This document shows, one piece after another, positions 1-6,612 of a DNA stretch of 40,875 nucleotides. The stretch comes from Bacillota bacterium. GTDB lineage: Bacteria > Bacillota > Clostridia > Christensenellales > Aristaeellaceae. Under the pieces are notes generated by a model. It was not told where the DNA came from. It made no database searches and saw only the letters and a program-made list of their open reading frames with translations. How positions within the stretch are numbered: the stretch's first letter is position 1; each line of letters begins with the position of its first letter. The DNA is taken from the NCBI GenBank assembly GCA_023416655.1, contig JAEZHK010000060.1, positions 1 through 40,875 of the forward strand. The letters run 5' to 3'. The translations under genes were made by a program, and so were the position numbers.

Positions 1-2
1 TG

Positions 3-818
3 GGCAAGGAAGCCGTCAAGGGCGGCCTGATCTGCGACGTGGCAGGCGTTCGCGCCTTCGTGCCCGCCTCCCAGCTGTCCCAGCGCTTTGTCGAGCGCAT
101 CGAGGACTTCGTCGGCCAGAGCATGAAGCTCAAGATCGTCGAGGTGGACAAGGCCAAGAAGCGCATCGTCGCCTCCAGGAAGTCTGTTTTGCAGGCCGAG
201 GAAGCCGATAAGAAGAAGGAAATCTGGTCCACCCTGAACGTGGGCGACGTGGTCAAGGGCGTCGTTCGCCGCCTGACCGACTTCGGCGCGTTCGTCGACA
301 TCGGCGGCGTGGACGGCCTGGTGCACGTGACCGACCTCAGCTGGGGCCGCGTGCGGCACCCCTCCGACGTGGTCTCGGTCAACCAGACGGTCGAAGTGAA
401 GATCCTGAGCCTCGACCCCGCCAAGGAGCGCATCTCGCTCTCCTACAAGCAGACGCAGCCCCGGCCCTGGGAAGTGGCGTCCGAGAAGTACCCGGTGGGT
501 TCGACCGTCTCCGGCAAGGTCGTCCGTATCACCACGTTCGGCGCTTTCGTGGAACTTGAGCCCGGCCTCGACGGCCTGGTGCACATCTCTCAGTGCGCGC
601 TGACCCGCATCGCCAAGGTCGAGGACGCCGTCACCGTGGGCGACCAGATCCGCGTCAAGGTGCTGGACGTCAACCCCGAAGCCCGCCGCATCAGCCTGTC
701 CATCCGCGCCGTGCTGGAGGAGGAGGCCTTTGACGGCCTGAACGCCTCCGCGCCCGACGAGGAATTCGCCATCGCCGCCTCCACCGCCCCCGTCGAGGAG
801 CCGGGCGAGGAAGCGTAA
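3..818 (+). CDS. rpsA: Ribosomal protein S1-type RNA-binding protein, 3' part
   Basis: The reading frame is open from the first bases of the window, so the gene starts upstream. The visible 271 residues hold the tail of one S1 (OB-fold) domain (VAGVRAFVPASQL) and two complete S1 domains with the typical DFGAFVDI..GLVHVTDLSW and TFGAFVEL..GLDGLVHISQ cores. An acidic tail follows. S1 repeats bind single-stranded RNA; in the family this tethers mRNA to the 30S subunit. In many Clostridia such S1 repeats are fused behind IspH (LytB); whether that applies here cannot be seen because the N-terminus is outside the window. A terminator follows directly. Confidence 0.88.
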   Translation, partial: GKEAVKGGLICDVAGVRAFVPASQLSQRFVERIEDFVGQSMKLKIVEVDKAKKRIVASRKSVLQAEEADKKKEIWSTLNVGDVVKGVVRRLTDFGAFVDIGGVDGLVHVTDLSWGRVRHPSDVVSVNQTVEVKILSLDPAKERISLSYKQTQPRPWEVASEKYPVGSTVSGKVVRITTFGAFVELEPGLDGLVHISQCALTRIAKVEDAVTVGDQIRVKVLDVNPEARRISLSIRAVLEEEAFDGLNASAPDEEFAIAASTAPVEEPGEEA

Positions 819-834
819 GGCTAACCCGTAAAAC

Positions 835-870
835 AAGAGGCATCCGGCTTGAACGCCGGGTGCCTCTTTG
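835..870 (+). terminator. Intrinsic terminator of the S1 gene
   Basis: The arms AGAGGCATCCGGC and GCCGGGTGCCTCT form a 13-bp stem with one G-T pair around a 6-nt loop, followed by a short T-rich stretch. It begins 17 bp after the S1 stop codon. Confidence 0.85.
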
Positions 871-896
871 TATTGGCAAGCTGCCGGGGCTTCAAC

Positions 897-1062
897 CGTT
901 CCCGGCGACCAGCGCGCCGGGAACGTGTTTCCATAACCAGTGCGCACACTGGTGGAGGAAACAATACCTTCAGCCAGTGAGCCGCCCAGAAATTCCTCAG
1001 AATTTCAGGCTCACGCAGTTCTTCTTCCAATGCGTTGAAAAACCCTCGGGGTTTTTCAACGC
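897..1062 (-). repeat. Element A, copy 1: four-hairpin 3'-UTR repeat behind ttcA-like gene
   Basis: Four consecutive hairpins, listed from the ttcA-like stop codon outward on the minus strand. H4 at 1032-1062 is a perfect 14-bp stem (GCGTTGAAAAACCC arm). H3 at 978-1013 has an outer TGAGCC/GGCTCA stem and an inner GAAATTC/GAATTTC stem. H2 at 926-963 has an outer TGTTTCC/GGAAACA stem and an inner CCAGTG/CACTGG stem separated by a conserved internal loop. H1 at 897-925 is a perfect 11-bp stem (CGTTCCCGGCG arm). Further copies lie at 27687-27858 and 39468-39632. H4 lies 21 bp past the stop codon and may act as terminator. Function unknown. Confidence 0.9.
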
Positions 1063-1083
1063 TTCCTCGCCGGATGCCTTTTG

Positions 1084-1926
1084 TTATTCTTCCGATGGAA
1101 TCGTTAGATCATATTCTTCGGCGAAGGGGTGGGGGACGCCGCCCTTTTTGTAGCCGATCACGGTCTCCAGGTTCACGTCATGGCAGGAGCGGAAGATGTT
1201 CATCTCGACATTCGGGTTGGTTTTGGCCATCTGCGCGATCAGCGCCTTGATCTCGGCGCGCTTGCCGCCGCCGCCGTCGCCCAGCGCGCAGTTCTCCGTG
1301 AAGCGGCAGGCGCAGTTGAGAAACGTCAGGTGGTTGACCTGCCGCCACGCGACGATGTCCTTTTCCCGCACCATGTACATGGGGCGGATCAGCTCCATGC
1401 CGGGGTAATTCGTGCTGCGGAGCTTCGGCATCATGGTCTTCATCTCCGCGCCGTAGAGCATGGAGAGGAGTACCGTCTCGATCACATCGTCGAAATGGTG
1501 GCCCAGCGCGATCTTGTTGGCGCCCAGCGCCTGTGCGTTTTTGTACAGGTGGCCCCGGCGCATCTTGGCGCACATGTAGCAGGGGTTCTGGTCCATTCCG
1601 GCCACCGAGTCGAAGATGTCCGTCTCAAAGATATGGATGGGCAACTCCATCAGTTCCGCGTTCTCCTCGATCAGGCGGCGGTTGAGCGGATGGTAACCGG
1701 GGTCCATCACCAGAAACGACAGCTCAAACGGCGTGTGGCCGTGGCGCTGGATCTCCTGAAGGCACTTGGCCATCAAAAACGAGTCCTTGCCGCCGGATAT
1801 GCAGGCGGCGATGTGGTCACCGGGCTGGATCAGCCGGTAGTCGCTGAGCGCGCGCGTAAAGCCGCGCCAGATGGACTTTCTGAATTTTGTGATGATGCTG
1901 CGCTCAATTTTCTGGCAGTTGTCCAT
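1084..1926 (-). CDS. TtcA-family tRNA 2-thiolation ATPase
   Basis: A 280-residue N-type ATP pyrophosphatase. The PP-loop SGGKDS is at residues 44-49. A CxxC pair (Cys116, Cys119, in NPCYMCAKM) and a later NCACRF segment (Cys205, Cys207) match the TtcA layout, where such cysteines bind an Fe-S cluster used to thiolate cytidine 32 of tRNA. The start at 1926 is preferred over an upstream ATG because AAAGGG lies at the right spacing before it. It begins 12 bp after the cysteine desulfurase stop codon, so the sulfur donor and the thiolase are probably one operon. The exact substrate is not proven; TilS/TtcA/TtuA relatives share the fold. Confidence 0.85.
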   Translation of the reverse strand: MDNCQKIERSIITKFRKSIWRGFTRALSDYRLIQPGDHIAACISGGKDSFLMAKCLQEIQRHGHTPFELSFLVMDPGYHPLNRRLIEENAELMELPIHIFETDIFDSVAGMDQNPCYMCAKMRRGHLYKNAQALGANKIALGHHFDDVIETVLLSMLYGAEMKTMMPKLRSTNYPGMELIRPMYMVREKDIVAWRQVNHLTFLNCACRFTENCALGDGGGGKRAEIKALIAQMAKTNPNVEMNIFRSCHDVNLETVIGYKKGGVPHPFAEEYDLTIPSEE

Positions 1927-1937
1927 TTGGATCCCTT

Positions 1938-3050
1938 TCATGCGCATAAGATGGACGCGATAGCGTCCAGGAATTGATCGATTTCGTTGTCCGCGGTCAG
2001 GTGGCTGAGGCTCACGCGCACTGTTTCCAGCGCGCGCTTCCGGTCGCCGGTCATGGCCATCACCGGGCGGGACGGCGCGGCCGGGGCACAGCAGGCGGAC
2101 TTTGACGAAACGCAGATGTCCACCTCCGACAGCCGCGCGATCACTTCCCGCGCGCGGACGGCGATCAGACTGATGTTCAGGATGAAGGGGGAGGCGTCCG
2201 GCGGGCTGTTCAGGACGACCTGATTCATGCTGCCGAGGGCATCGCGGAGCCTTTGATTGAGGCGTTCGACGGCCTTGTACCGCTCGTCAAGGAGGGAGAG
2301 CGCTTCCGAAAGCGCGGCCTCCGCCGCCACGGTCAGCGCGAGGGCGGGTGTGCCGCTGCGGTACGGGGTCAAACTGTCGCCGCCGTGCCAGAGCGGCGTC
2401 AGGCGCATGCCGCCCCTCACGACGAGCACGCCGCTGCCCGTCAGCCCGTAGAACTTGTGGGGCGAGAGCGTCACGAGGTCCGCACCCTGAAGCGCCAGCG
2501 GGAGTTTGCCGACCGCCTGCGTGGCGTCCACGTGCAGCCGGCAGTTCGGGTAACCTGTAAGCGCCGCTTTGACGGCCTCGATCGGCTGGATTACGCCGAC
2601 TTCGCTGTCCACCGCGCAGACGGAAGTAAGGATGGTGTCCGGGCGCAGCAGGCTTTTGAAATGGTTCAGGTCCACCCGACCGTCCGGGAGGGTGTTCACA
2701 AAGTCCAGCTCGAAGCCGTCGGCCTTGAGCGCCATCATCGGGCCGGTCACCGACGAGTGCTCCATGGGCGTGGTGATCAGGTGGCGTCCGCGGCTTTGGT
2801 AGGCGCGGGCCGCGCCCACGATCGCCAGGTTGTTGGCTTCGGTCGCGCCGGAAGTCATCACGATTTCGTCCGGTTCCGCGCCCAGCATCCGTGCGATGCC
2901 CGCGGTGGCCTCCGTAAGCCTCGTCCGCGCGGCAAGGCCCAGCGCGTGCGTGGAATTGGGGTTCGCACCGTACTGCCGGGCGGTTGTTATAAAGGCGGAA
3001 AGCGCGGCTTCCGAAACCGGCGTGTCCGCGGCGTAATCGAGGTAGATCAT
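1938..3050 (-). CDS. Cysteine desulfurase, NifS/IscS family
   Basis: A 370-residue class V aminotransferase-fold enzyme that removes sulfur from L-cysteine and passes it on as a persulfide. The N-terminal YLDYAADTPV start, the MEHSSV motif, HVDATQAVGK, the PLP lysine in SPHKFYG (about Lys199) and the catalytic-loop cysteine in SSKSACCAP (Cys320/321) are all present. The start ATG at 3050 follows GGAGAAGACG. It is the first gene of a probable two-gene operon with the TtcA-like ATPase and probably supplies its sulfur. The promoter at 3330-3358 lies about 280 bp upstream, so the 5' leader contains all of element B copy 1. Confidence 0.93.
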   Translation of the reverse strand: MIYLDYAADTPVSEAALSAFITTARQYGANPNSTHALGLAARTRLTEATAGIARMLGAEPDEIVMTSGATEANNLAIVGAARAYQSRGRHLITTPMEHSSVTGPMMALKADGFELDFVNTLPDGRVDLNHFKSLLRPDTILTSVCAVDSEVGVIQPIEAVKAALTGYPNCRLHVDATQAVGKLPLALQGADLVTLSPHKFYGLTGSGVLVVRGGMRLTPLWHGGDSLTPYRSGTPALALTVAAEAALSEALSLLDERYKAVERLNQRLRDALGSMNQVVLNSPPDASPFILNISLIAVRAREVIARLSEVDICVSSKSACCAPAAPSRPVMAMTGDRKRALETVRVSLSHLTADNEIDQFLDAIASILCA

Positions 3051-3064
3051 CGTCTTCTCCGTTT

Positions 3065-3298
3065 ATACCACTCCCAAACATTCTTTTGTCGTTGGGACGG
3101 ATCTTTTCGCGCAATCAAGGTTGGTTTCCCTTCGGGAAACCAAGTCGCTTCGCGACCGCACGATTCAAATGAATTTGAATCGTGCGCCGCCGTGTCACTC
3201 TCCGCCCGAAATAGCGCTGCTATTCCTGCGCTGCGGCTCCTTGCTCTGCATCGAAAATCTCTCGCCCCTTTGGACAAAACAATATTTTGGATTGGTAT
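3065..3298 (-). repeat. Element B, copy 1: inverted-repeat-bounded 5'-UTR element
   Basis: 234 bp bounded by 26-bp imperfect inverted repeats (3065-3090 and 3273-3298, 22 of 26 positions complementary; ends ATACCA and TTGGTAT). In the minus-strand sense the core blocks CCAAAGGGGCGA, CAAGGAGCCGCAGCG, AGGAATAGCAGCGCTATTT and GCGCGAAAAGATCC recur in copies at 20656-20814 and 40721-40875. It lies between the cysteine desulfurase start codon and its promoter. This copy carries a private insertion of three hairpins. Confidence 0.88.
3121..3186. other. Three tandem hairpins inserted in element B copy 1
   Basis: Three back-to-back perfect hairpins: 3121-3143 (10-bp stem, 3-nt loop), 3144-3156 (5-bp stem, 3-nt loop; minus strand reads GTCGCGAAGCGAC) and 3157-3186 (13-bp stem, 4-nt loop, arm CGCACGATTCAAA). 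The other two copies of element B lack this stretch. Confidence 0.85.
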
Positions 3299-3329
3299 GT
3301 GAAAAATCGGCGCTTCGAGGCCGCACTCG

Positions 3330-3358
3330 ATTGTAGACCATCCGGCTGGATCTGTCAA
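3330..3358 (-). promoter_or_regulatory. Promoter for cysteine desulfurase operon
   Basis: Minus strand reads TTGACA, 17 bp, TACAAT (-35 at 3353-3358, -10 at 3330-3335). Predicted transcription start is near 3322, giving a leader of about 270 nt that spans element B. Confidence 0.8.
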
Positions 3359-3417
3359 GAAAATCGATCAAACCGCTATGGATTCGCAAGCCCTCGCGCA
3401 TCTTCATCAAATCTGCG

Positions 3418-3446
3418 TTGACAGCGCCGTGACCCCTCTCTATACT
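3418..3446 (+). promoter_or_regulatory. Promoter for amino-acid ABC ATPase
   Basis: TTGACA, 17 bp, TATACT. The two boxes are identical to those of the binding-protein promoter at 6369-6397, so the separated ATPase gene may be expressed at similar strength. The interval 3299-3417 between the two divergent promoters shows no other clear feature. Confidence 0.85.
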
Positions 3447-3510
3447 GGATACATTATTGCCATGGGTTTATGGTAAATTGGTGGCGTGTAAGCCGGATGG
3501 AGGCGTTCCG

Positions 3511-4251
3511 GTGGTCAAGGTACAGGGCGTGCGCAAGGCGTTTGGCGAAAACAAGGTGCTGCGGGGCATCGATATGACGGTCCGGGACGGCGAGGTCGTG
3601 ACCATCCTGGGCCCCAGCGGCTCGGGCAAGACCACGCTGCTGCGGTGCATCAACTTCCTGGAGAAGCCGGACGAGGGCATCGTCACGGTGGGCGACCTGA
3701 CGGTCGACGCGAAGCATGCCACGAAGCACCAGAAGCTGGCCATCCGCCGCAAGACCGCCATGGTGTTCCAGCTGTACAACCTCTTCAAAAACAAGACCGC
3801 GCTGGAAAACGTCGCGGAGGGCCTCGTCGTCGTTCAAAAACAGGATAAGCAGCAGGCGCTTGAAAAGGCCCGCGAGATGCTTAAGCAGGTGGGCCTTCAT
3901 GACAAGCTGGACGCGTACCCCAGCGAGCTCTCCGGCGGGCAGCAGCAGCGGGTAGGCATCGCGCGGGCGCTGGCGCTGGACCCGGAGGTCATCCTCTTCG
4001 ACGAGCCGACCAGCGCGCTGGACCCGGAACTCGTCGGCGAGGTGCTGGGGGTCATGCGGTCGATCGCGCAGCGGGGCATGACGATGATTGTCGTCACCCA
4101 CGAAATGCAGTTCGCACGGGACATCGCCTCCCGCGTGGTGTTCATGGACGGCGGCGTCATCGTGGAGGAGGGCATACCGGCCGACATCTTCACAAACCCC
4201 AAGGAGGAGCGCACGCAGCAGTTCCTCCGGCGCATCACCGAAGCGCGCTGA
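3511..4251 (+). CDS. Amino-acid (probably cystine) ABC transporter ATPase
   Basis: A 246-residue polar amino-acid uptake ATPase. Walker A is GPSGSGKT (residues 34-41), the signature is LSGGQQQRV, Walker B is ILFDEPTSALD and the switch histidine is in VTHEMQFA. The GTG at 3511 is chosen because GGAGG lies 7-8 bp before it; the longer ATG frame at 3457 has no good ribosome binding site. It is transcribed toward, not with, the matching permease and binding-protein genes (4313-5973, minus strand), a split arrangement. Substrate is inferred from the cysteine-type leader before the binding protein and the neighbouring sulfur genes. Confidence 0.92.
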   Translation: MVKVQGVRKAFGENKVLRGIDMTVRDGEVVTILGPSGSGKTTLLRCINFLEKPDEGIVTVGDLTVDAKHATKHQKLAIRRKTAMVFQLYNLFKNKTALENVAEGLVVVQKQDKQQALEKAREMLKQVGLHDKLDAYPSELSGGQQQRVGIARALALDPEVILFDEPTSALDPELVGEVLGVMRSIAQRGMTMIVVTHEMQFARDIASRVVFMDGGVIVEEGIPADIFTNPKEERTQQFLRRITEAR

Positions 4252-4274
4252 AGTCTGAAGTCCCATAAATACTC

Positions 4275-4302
4275 GACGCCGTCCGGCTTGCCGGGCGGCG
4301 TC
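4275..4302. terminator. Bidirectional terminator hairpin
   Basis: GACGCCGTCCGGC pairs with GCCGGGCGGCGTC across a TT loop, located between the convergent ATPase and permease genes. T-runs are weak on both sides. Confidence 0.7.
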
Positions 4303-4312
4303 TTGATGCGCT

Positions 4313-5032
4313 TCAGGTTCTTCGCGCGTCCCCTTTGCGCAGGTGTTTCTCCGACCACGCGATCAGCCGTTCGCACAGGAAGCTGACCGCCCAGTAGATG
4401 AGCGCCGCGGCCAGAAAGCACTCGGCATTCCGGAACGAGCGCCCGCCGATGATGCGCGCCTTGGCCATGACCTCGGTCACGGTAATCGTAAACACCAGCG
4501 ATGTGTCCTTGAAGAGGCTGATCAGCGAGTTTCCGATGTTGGGCACCGCCACCATCGCCGCCTGGGGCAGCACGATGCGGCGCATGGTCTGAAAGCCGGT
4601 CATGCCCACCGCGTAGGCCGCCTCCACCTGCCCCTGGTCCACGGAGAGGATCGCCGCGCGCACCGTCTCGGTCATGTACGCGCCCACGTTGAGCGAATAG
4701 GCCATAAACGCGAACACCATGACCGGCACGCCGTTGACGTTCAGGTTCGCGCCCCACGCCTCGTTGAGCGCGCGCAGCATCAGCGGGATGCCATAGTAGG
4801 AGAGGAGGATCTGCACCAGCAGCGGTGTGCCGCGCGTGAACGAAATGTAGAGGCCCACGATCCTCCGGAGCACCGGGACCTGGTAGATGCGGACCAAAGC
4901 GCACAGAAAGCCGATCACCAGCCCCAGAAAAAGCGAGACCAGCGTGATAATCAACGTGTTGGGGAGGCCCTGCAGGATCTCCGGCACCGATCGGATCATG
5001 AACCCCAGGTCGAATATGCTGCCGTCGCTCAT
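4313..5032 (-). CDS. Amino-acid (probably cystine) ABC transporter permease
   Basis: A 239-residue HisM/TcyL-type permease: TLIITLVSLFLGL and further hydrophobic segments, SFTRGTPLLVQILL, and the EAA loop EAAYAVGMTGFQTMRRIVLPQA that docks with the ATPase. The start at 5032 (MSDGSIFD) follows GGAGGAACGC; an in-frame upstream ATG lacks a ribosome binding site. It lies downstream of the binding-protein gene, separated by about 150 bp that contain a 16-bp perfect hairpin. Confidence 0.92.
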   Translation of the reverse strand: MSDGSIFDLGFMIRSVPEILQGLPNTLIITLVSLFLGLVIGFLCALVRIYQVPVLRRIVGLYISFTRGTPLLVQILLSYYGIPLMLRALNEAWGANLNVNGVPVMVFAFMAYSLNVGAYMTETVRAAILSVDQGQVEAAYAVGMTGFQTMRRIVLPQAAMVAVPNIGNSLISLFKDTSLVFTITVTEVMAKARIIGGRSFRNAECFLAAALIYWAVSFLCERLIAWSEKHLRKGDARRT

Positions 5033-5113
5033 TGCGTTCCTCCATTGCGTATAACCGGATTTCAATGGTTCATTGTACTATAAACCGGTTTCGACGGCAA
5101 GCGCCATAAAATG

Positions 5114-5149
5114 CGTTTCTTCCACCGCCCGGAGGCGGTGGAAGAAACG
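5114..5149 (-). other. Intercistronic hairpin between binding protein and permease
   Basis: A perfect 16-bp stem (arm CGTTTCTTCCACCGCC) with a 4-nt loop that reads TCCG on the transcribed (minus) strand, a UNCG-type loop closed by C-G. There is only a short T-run after it. It probably reduces read-through or protects the upstream message so that binding protein exceeds permease. Confidence 0.8.
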
Positions 5150-5184
5150 GTTGCTTCATTACAAGTGCCGTCTGAGCGTTATGC

Positions 5185-5973
5185 TTAGCCCTTCGCCGGG
5201 GTGGTGTAGTCCTGGCCGAACCATTGGGTGGACAGTTCCGCCAGCTTGCCGCTCTCAACCAGCTGCTTCAGCGCGCCATCCACCGCGGCGGCCAGTTCCG
5301 CGCCGTCCTTCCGGAACAAAAGGTGGATCGGGTCGGCCTCGCCCACGTTGGCCGCGGCCTTGATCTTGTCGGAGATGCCCAGGGTCTTGGCGATGTCGGC
5401 GGTGGCGAAGGGGCTGTTGAGCGTGGCGTCCAGGCGGCCCGCCACCAGATCCTGCAGCACGAAGGAGTAGTTGCCGTCGTAGTAGGTGATCTCAAACGGG
5501 TTGCCGTTTTCGGCGACGTACTTCTCCAGGATGTTGGTGAAGTTGGAACCGACGCTGGAGCCGACGCGCTTGCCGGCAAGGCTCTCAAGGGAGGTGATGT
5601 CGGTCACGTCAGCGGCGGTCACGATCACGTTGTAGCTGAAGAGGTAGGGGGTCTCGTTGAAGAGGTATTTCTCCTTGCGCTCGTCGTTGACGCCGAGGTT
5701 GTTGGCGATTATGTCGATCTTGCCCGCGTCCAGCGCCAGGAAGATGCCGTCCCACGCGGTCTGCACGAAGTTGAACTCGTAGTCGGGGAGCAGTTCGTCC
5801 ACCAGGCGGATCACTTCCACGTCGTAGCCGGTCAACTTGCCGCTCTCATCGACGTAGGTGAACGGGCTATACACGCCCTCGGTGCCCACGTTGACGACCT
5901 TCACATCGGCCAACGCGGCGGTAGCGGACAGCGAGAGGACCAGGACCAGGATCAGGGAAAACAGCTTCTTCAT
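5185..5973 (-). CDS. Family-3 solute-binding protein, probably cystine
   Basis: 262 residues. The start at 5973 is set by AGGAGG 8 bp upstream; a longer open frame to 6081 lacks one. The signal peptide MKKLFSLILVLVLSLSATAALA ends in an Ala-x-Ala site with no lipobox cysteine. The mature part has the SBP_bac_3 motifs GTEGVYSPFTYVDESGKLTGYDVEV, then AWDGIFLALDAGKIDIIANN, and resembles cystine-binding members (FliY/TcyA/TcyK type). It is expressed behind a consensus promoter, a leader ORF with adjacent Cys codons and an intrinsic terminator. Periplasmic or cell-surface binding component of the importer with the 3511 ATPase and 4313 permease. Confidence 0.9.
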   Translation of the reverse strand: MKKLFSLILVLVLSLSATAALADVKVVNVGTEGVYSPFTYVDESGKLTGYDVEVIRLVDELLPDYEFNFVQTAWDGIFLALDAGKIDIIANNLGVNDERKEKYLFNETPYLFSYNVIVTAADVTDITSLESLAGKRVGSSVGSNFTNILEKYVAENGNPFEITYYDGNYSFVLQDLVAGRLDATLNSPFATADIAKTLGISDKIKAAANVGEADPIHLLFRKDGAELAAAVDGALKQLVESGKLAELSTQWFGQDYTTPAKG

Positions 5974-6186
5974 GAGGACGCCTCCTGCTAAAATGGATTT
6001 ATGAATTCCTGTGAATTGATGGGATACGACCGGGTCTTCCGGAACCGCTGGAAGAACCGGTACATTCGCCCCTTGGCGCATACGCTCATCCGCATATTGT
6101 CCCTCCGAACTTCCGCTTCCGGCGGCACGCGGGTATGGGTTCCGCGCGCCCCGGCCATGGGATGAAAATGATGGTCACAAGCCTAT

Positions 6187-6216
6187 AAAAAAAGAGCGGA
6201 GCATCCACTCCGCCCT
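6187..6216 (-). terminator. Leader terminator (attenuator) before binding-protein gene
   Basis: Minus strand: GGCGGAG, loop GTGGATG, CTCCGCTC then seven T. It lies 15 bp after the leader-ORF stop codon and more than 200 bp before the binding-protein start, so it ends transcription early unless prevented. The loop segment (6201-6208, GTGGATGC on the minus strand) is complementary to GTATCCAC inside the leader ORF (6254-6261), a possible antiterminator pairing. Confidence 0.85.
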
Positions 6217-6230
6217 TGGCAGCGCCTTTC

Positions 6231-6317
6231 TTAGGCGCGTACAGACAGCGCGCGTGGATACGAAAACTCCGCGGCGCAACACATCCCTACGCGATCACGG
6301 TTGCCCGTGCGCTTCAT
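6231..6317 (-). CDS. Cys-codon leader peptide, 28 aa
   Basis: ATG at 6317 preceded by GAGGTGAT at good spacing; stop TAA at 6231-6233. The peptide begins MKRTGNRDRVGMCCAAEFSY and ends PRALSVRA. Two adjacent Cys codons (TGT TGC, 6276-6281) sit mid-frame, and the intrinsic terminator follows the stop. The layout is that of a transcription attenuator in which ribosome stalling at Cys codons under cysteine shortage frees a downstream segment for antitermination. Cys-containing leader peptides are known upstream of sulfur genes in other phyla. The function is inferred from position next to a probable cystine importer. Confidence 0.72.
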   Translation of the reverse strand: MKRTGNRDRVGMCCAAEFSYPRALSVRA

Positions 6318-6368
6318 ATCCATCACCTCGATTCGTAAATTCCTATATGATAAGTACTATTTGCATGG

Positions 6369-6397
6369 AGTATATCAAAGGCCGCCGGGTCTGTCAA
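6369..6397 (-). promoter_or_regulatory. Promoter of cysteine leader / binding-protein gene
   Basis: Minus strand TTGACA (6392-6397), 17 bp, TATACT (6369-6374). The transcript would start near 6362, about 45 nt before the leader ATG. Confidence 0.88.
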
Positions 6398-6612
6398 GGC
6401 GTTTGTGAAACTTTACAACGCCCCTGCATACCCTGTAAATCGAGTTTGTATCCGTTGAAAAGCCGAGGCGCGCGCGATAACATCCTGAAAGATCTCACGT
6501 CCGCGCTGGAAGCCGGAAGGAGGTAATCCACAGCGCTGGCGGGGGAGGATTGTGCGCCCCGCGTTCAAAGCTGTGCTGGATGCCCGGAATTTTGCCCCGG
6601 TTTTCTCCTATA
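6398..6612. other. Intergenic stretch, no gene seen
   Basis: About 215 bp without a convincing gene. The only notable item is AAGGAGGTAATCC at 6517-6529, nearly a full match to the anti-Shine-Dalgarno tail, with no ATG/GTG/TTG start at usable spacing. The last codons of a possible degraded plus-strand frame (ILKDLTSALEAGRR, ending 6526) lie just before it. Confidence 0.5.

Noticed and set aside
3065..3298. Protein-coding gene on the minus strand within element B (part of 3047-3358 frame)
   Set aside because: No ribosome binding site, Arg/Ser-rich random-looking product, and the frame is not kept over the whole element in the other copies.
6187..6360. T-box or SAM riboswitch before the cystine-binding protein gene
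   Set aside because: No T-box antiterminator-type TGGNACC sequence or S-box core is visible; a translated Cys-codon leader fits instead.
6254..6526. 90-aa plus-strand ORF across the cysteine leader region
   Set aside because: Lies antisense to the promoter and leader peptide, has no ribosome binding site; only its last 15 codons might be a gene remnant.
6517..6529. 3' end of a 16S rRNA gene
   Set aside because: Only the anti-anti-SD stretch matches; neighbouring bases do not continue any 16S sequence.
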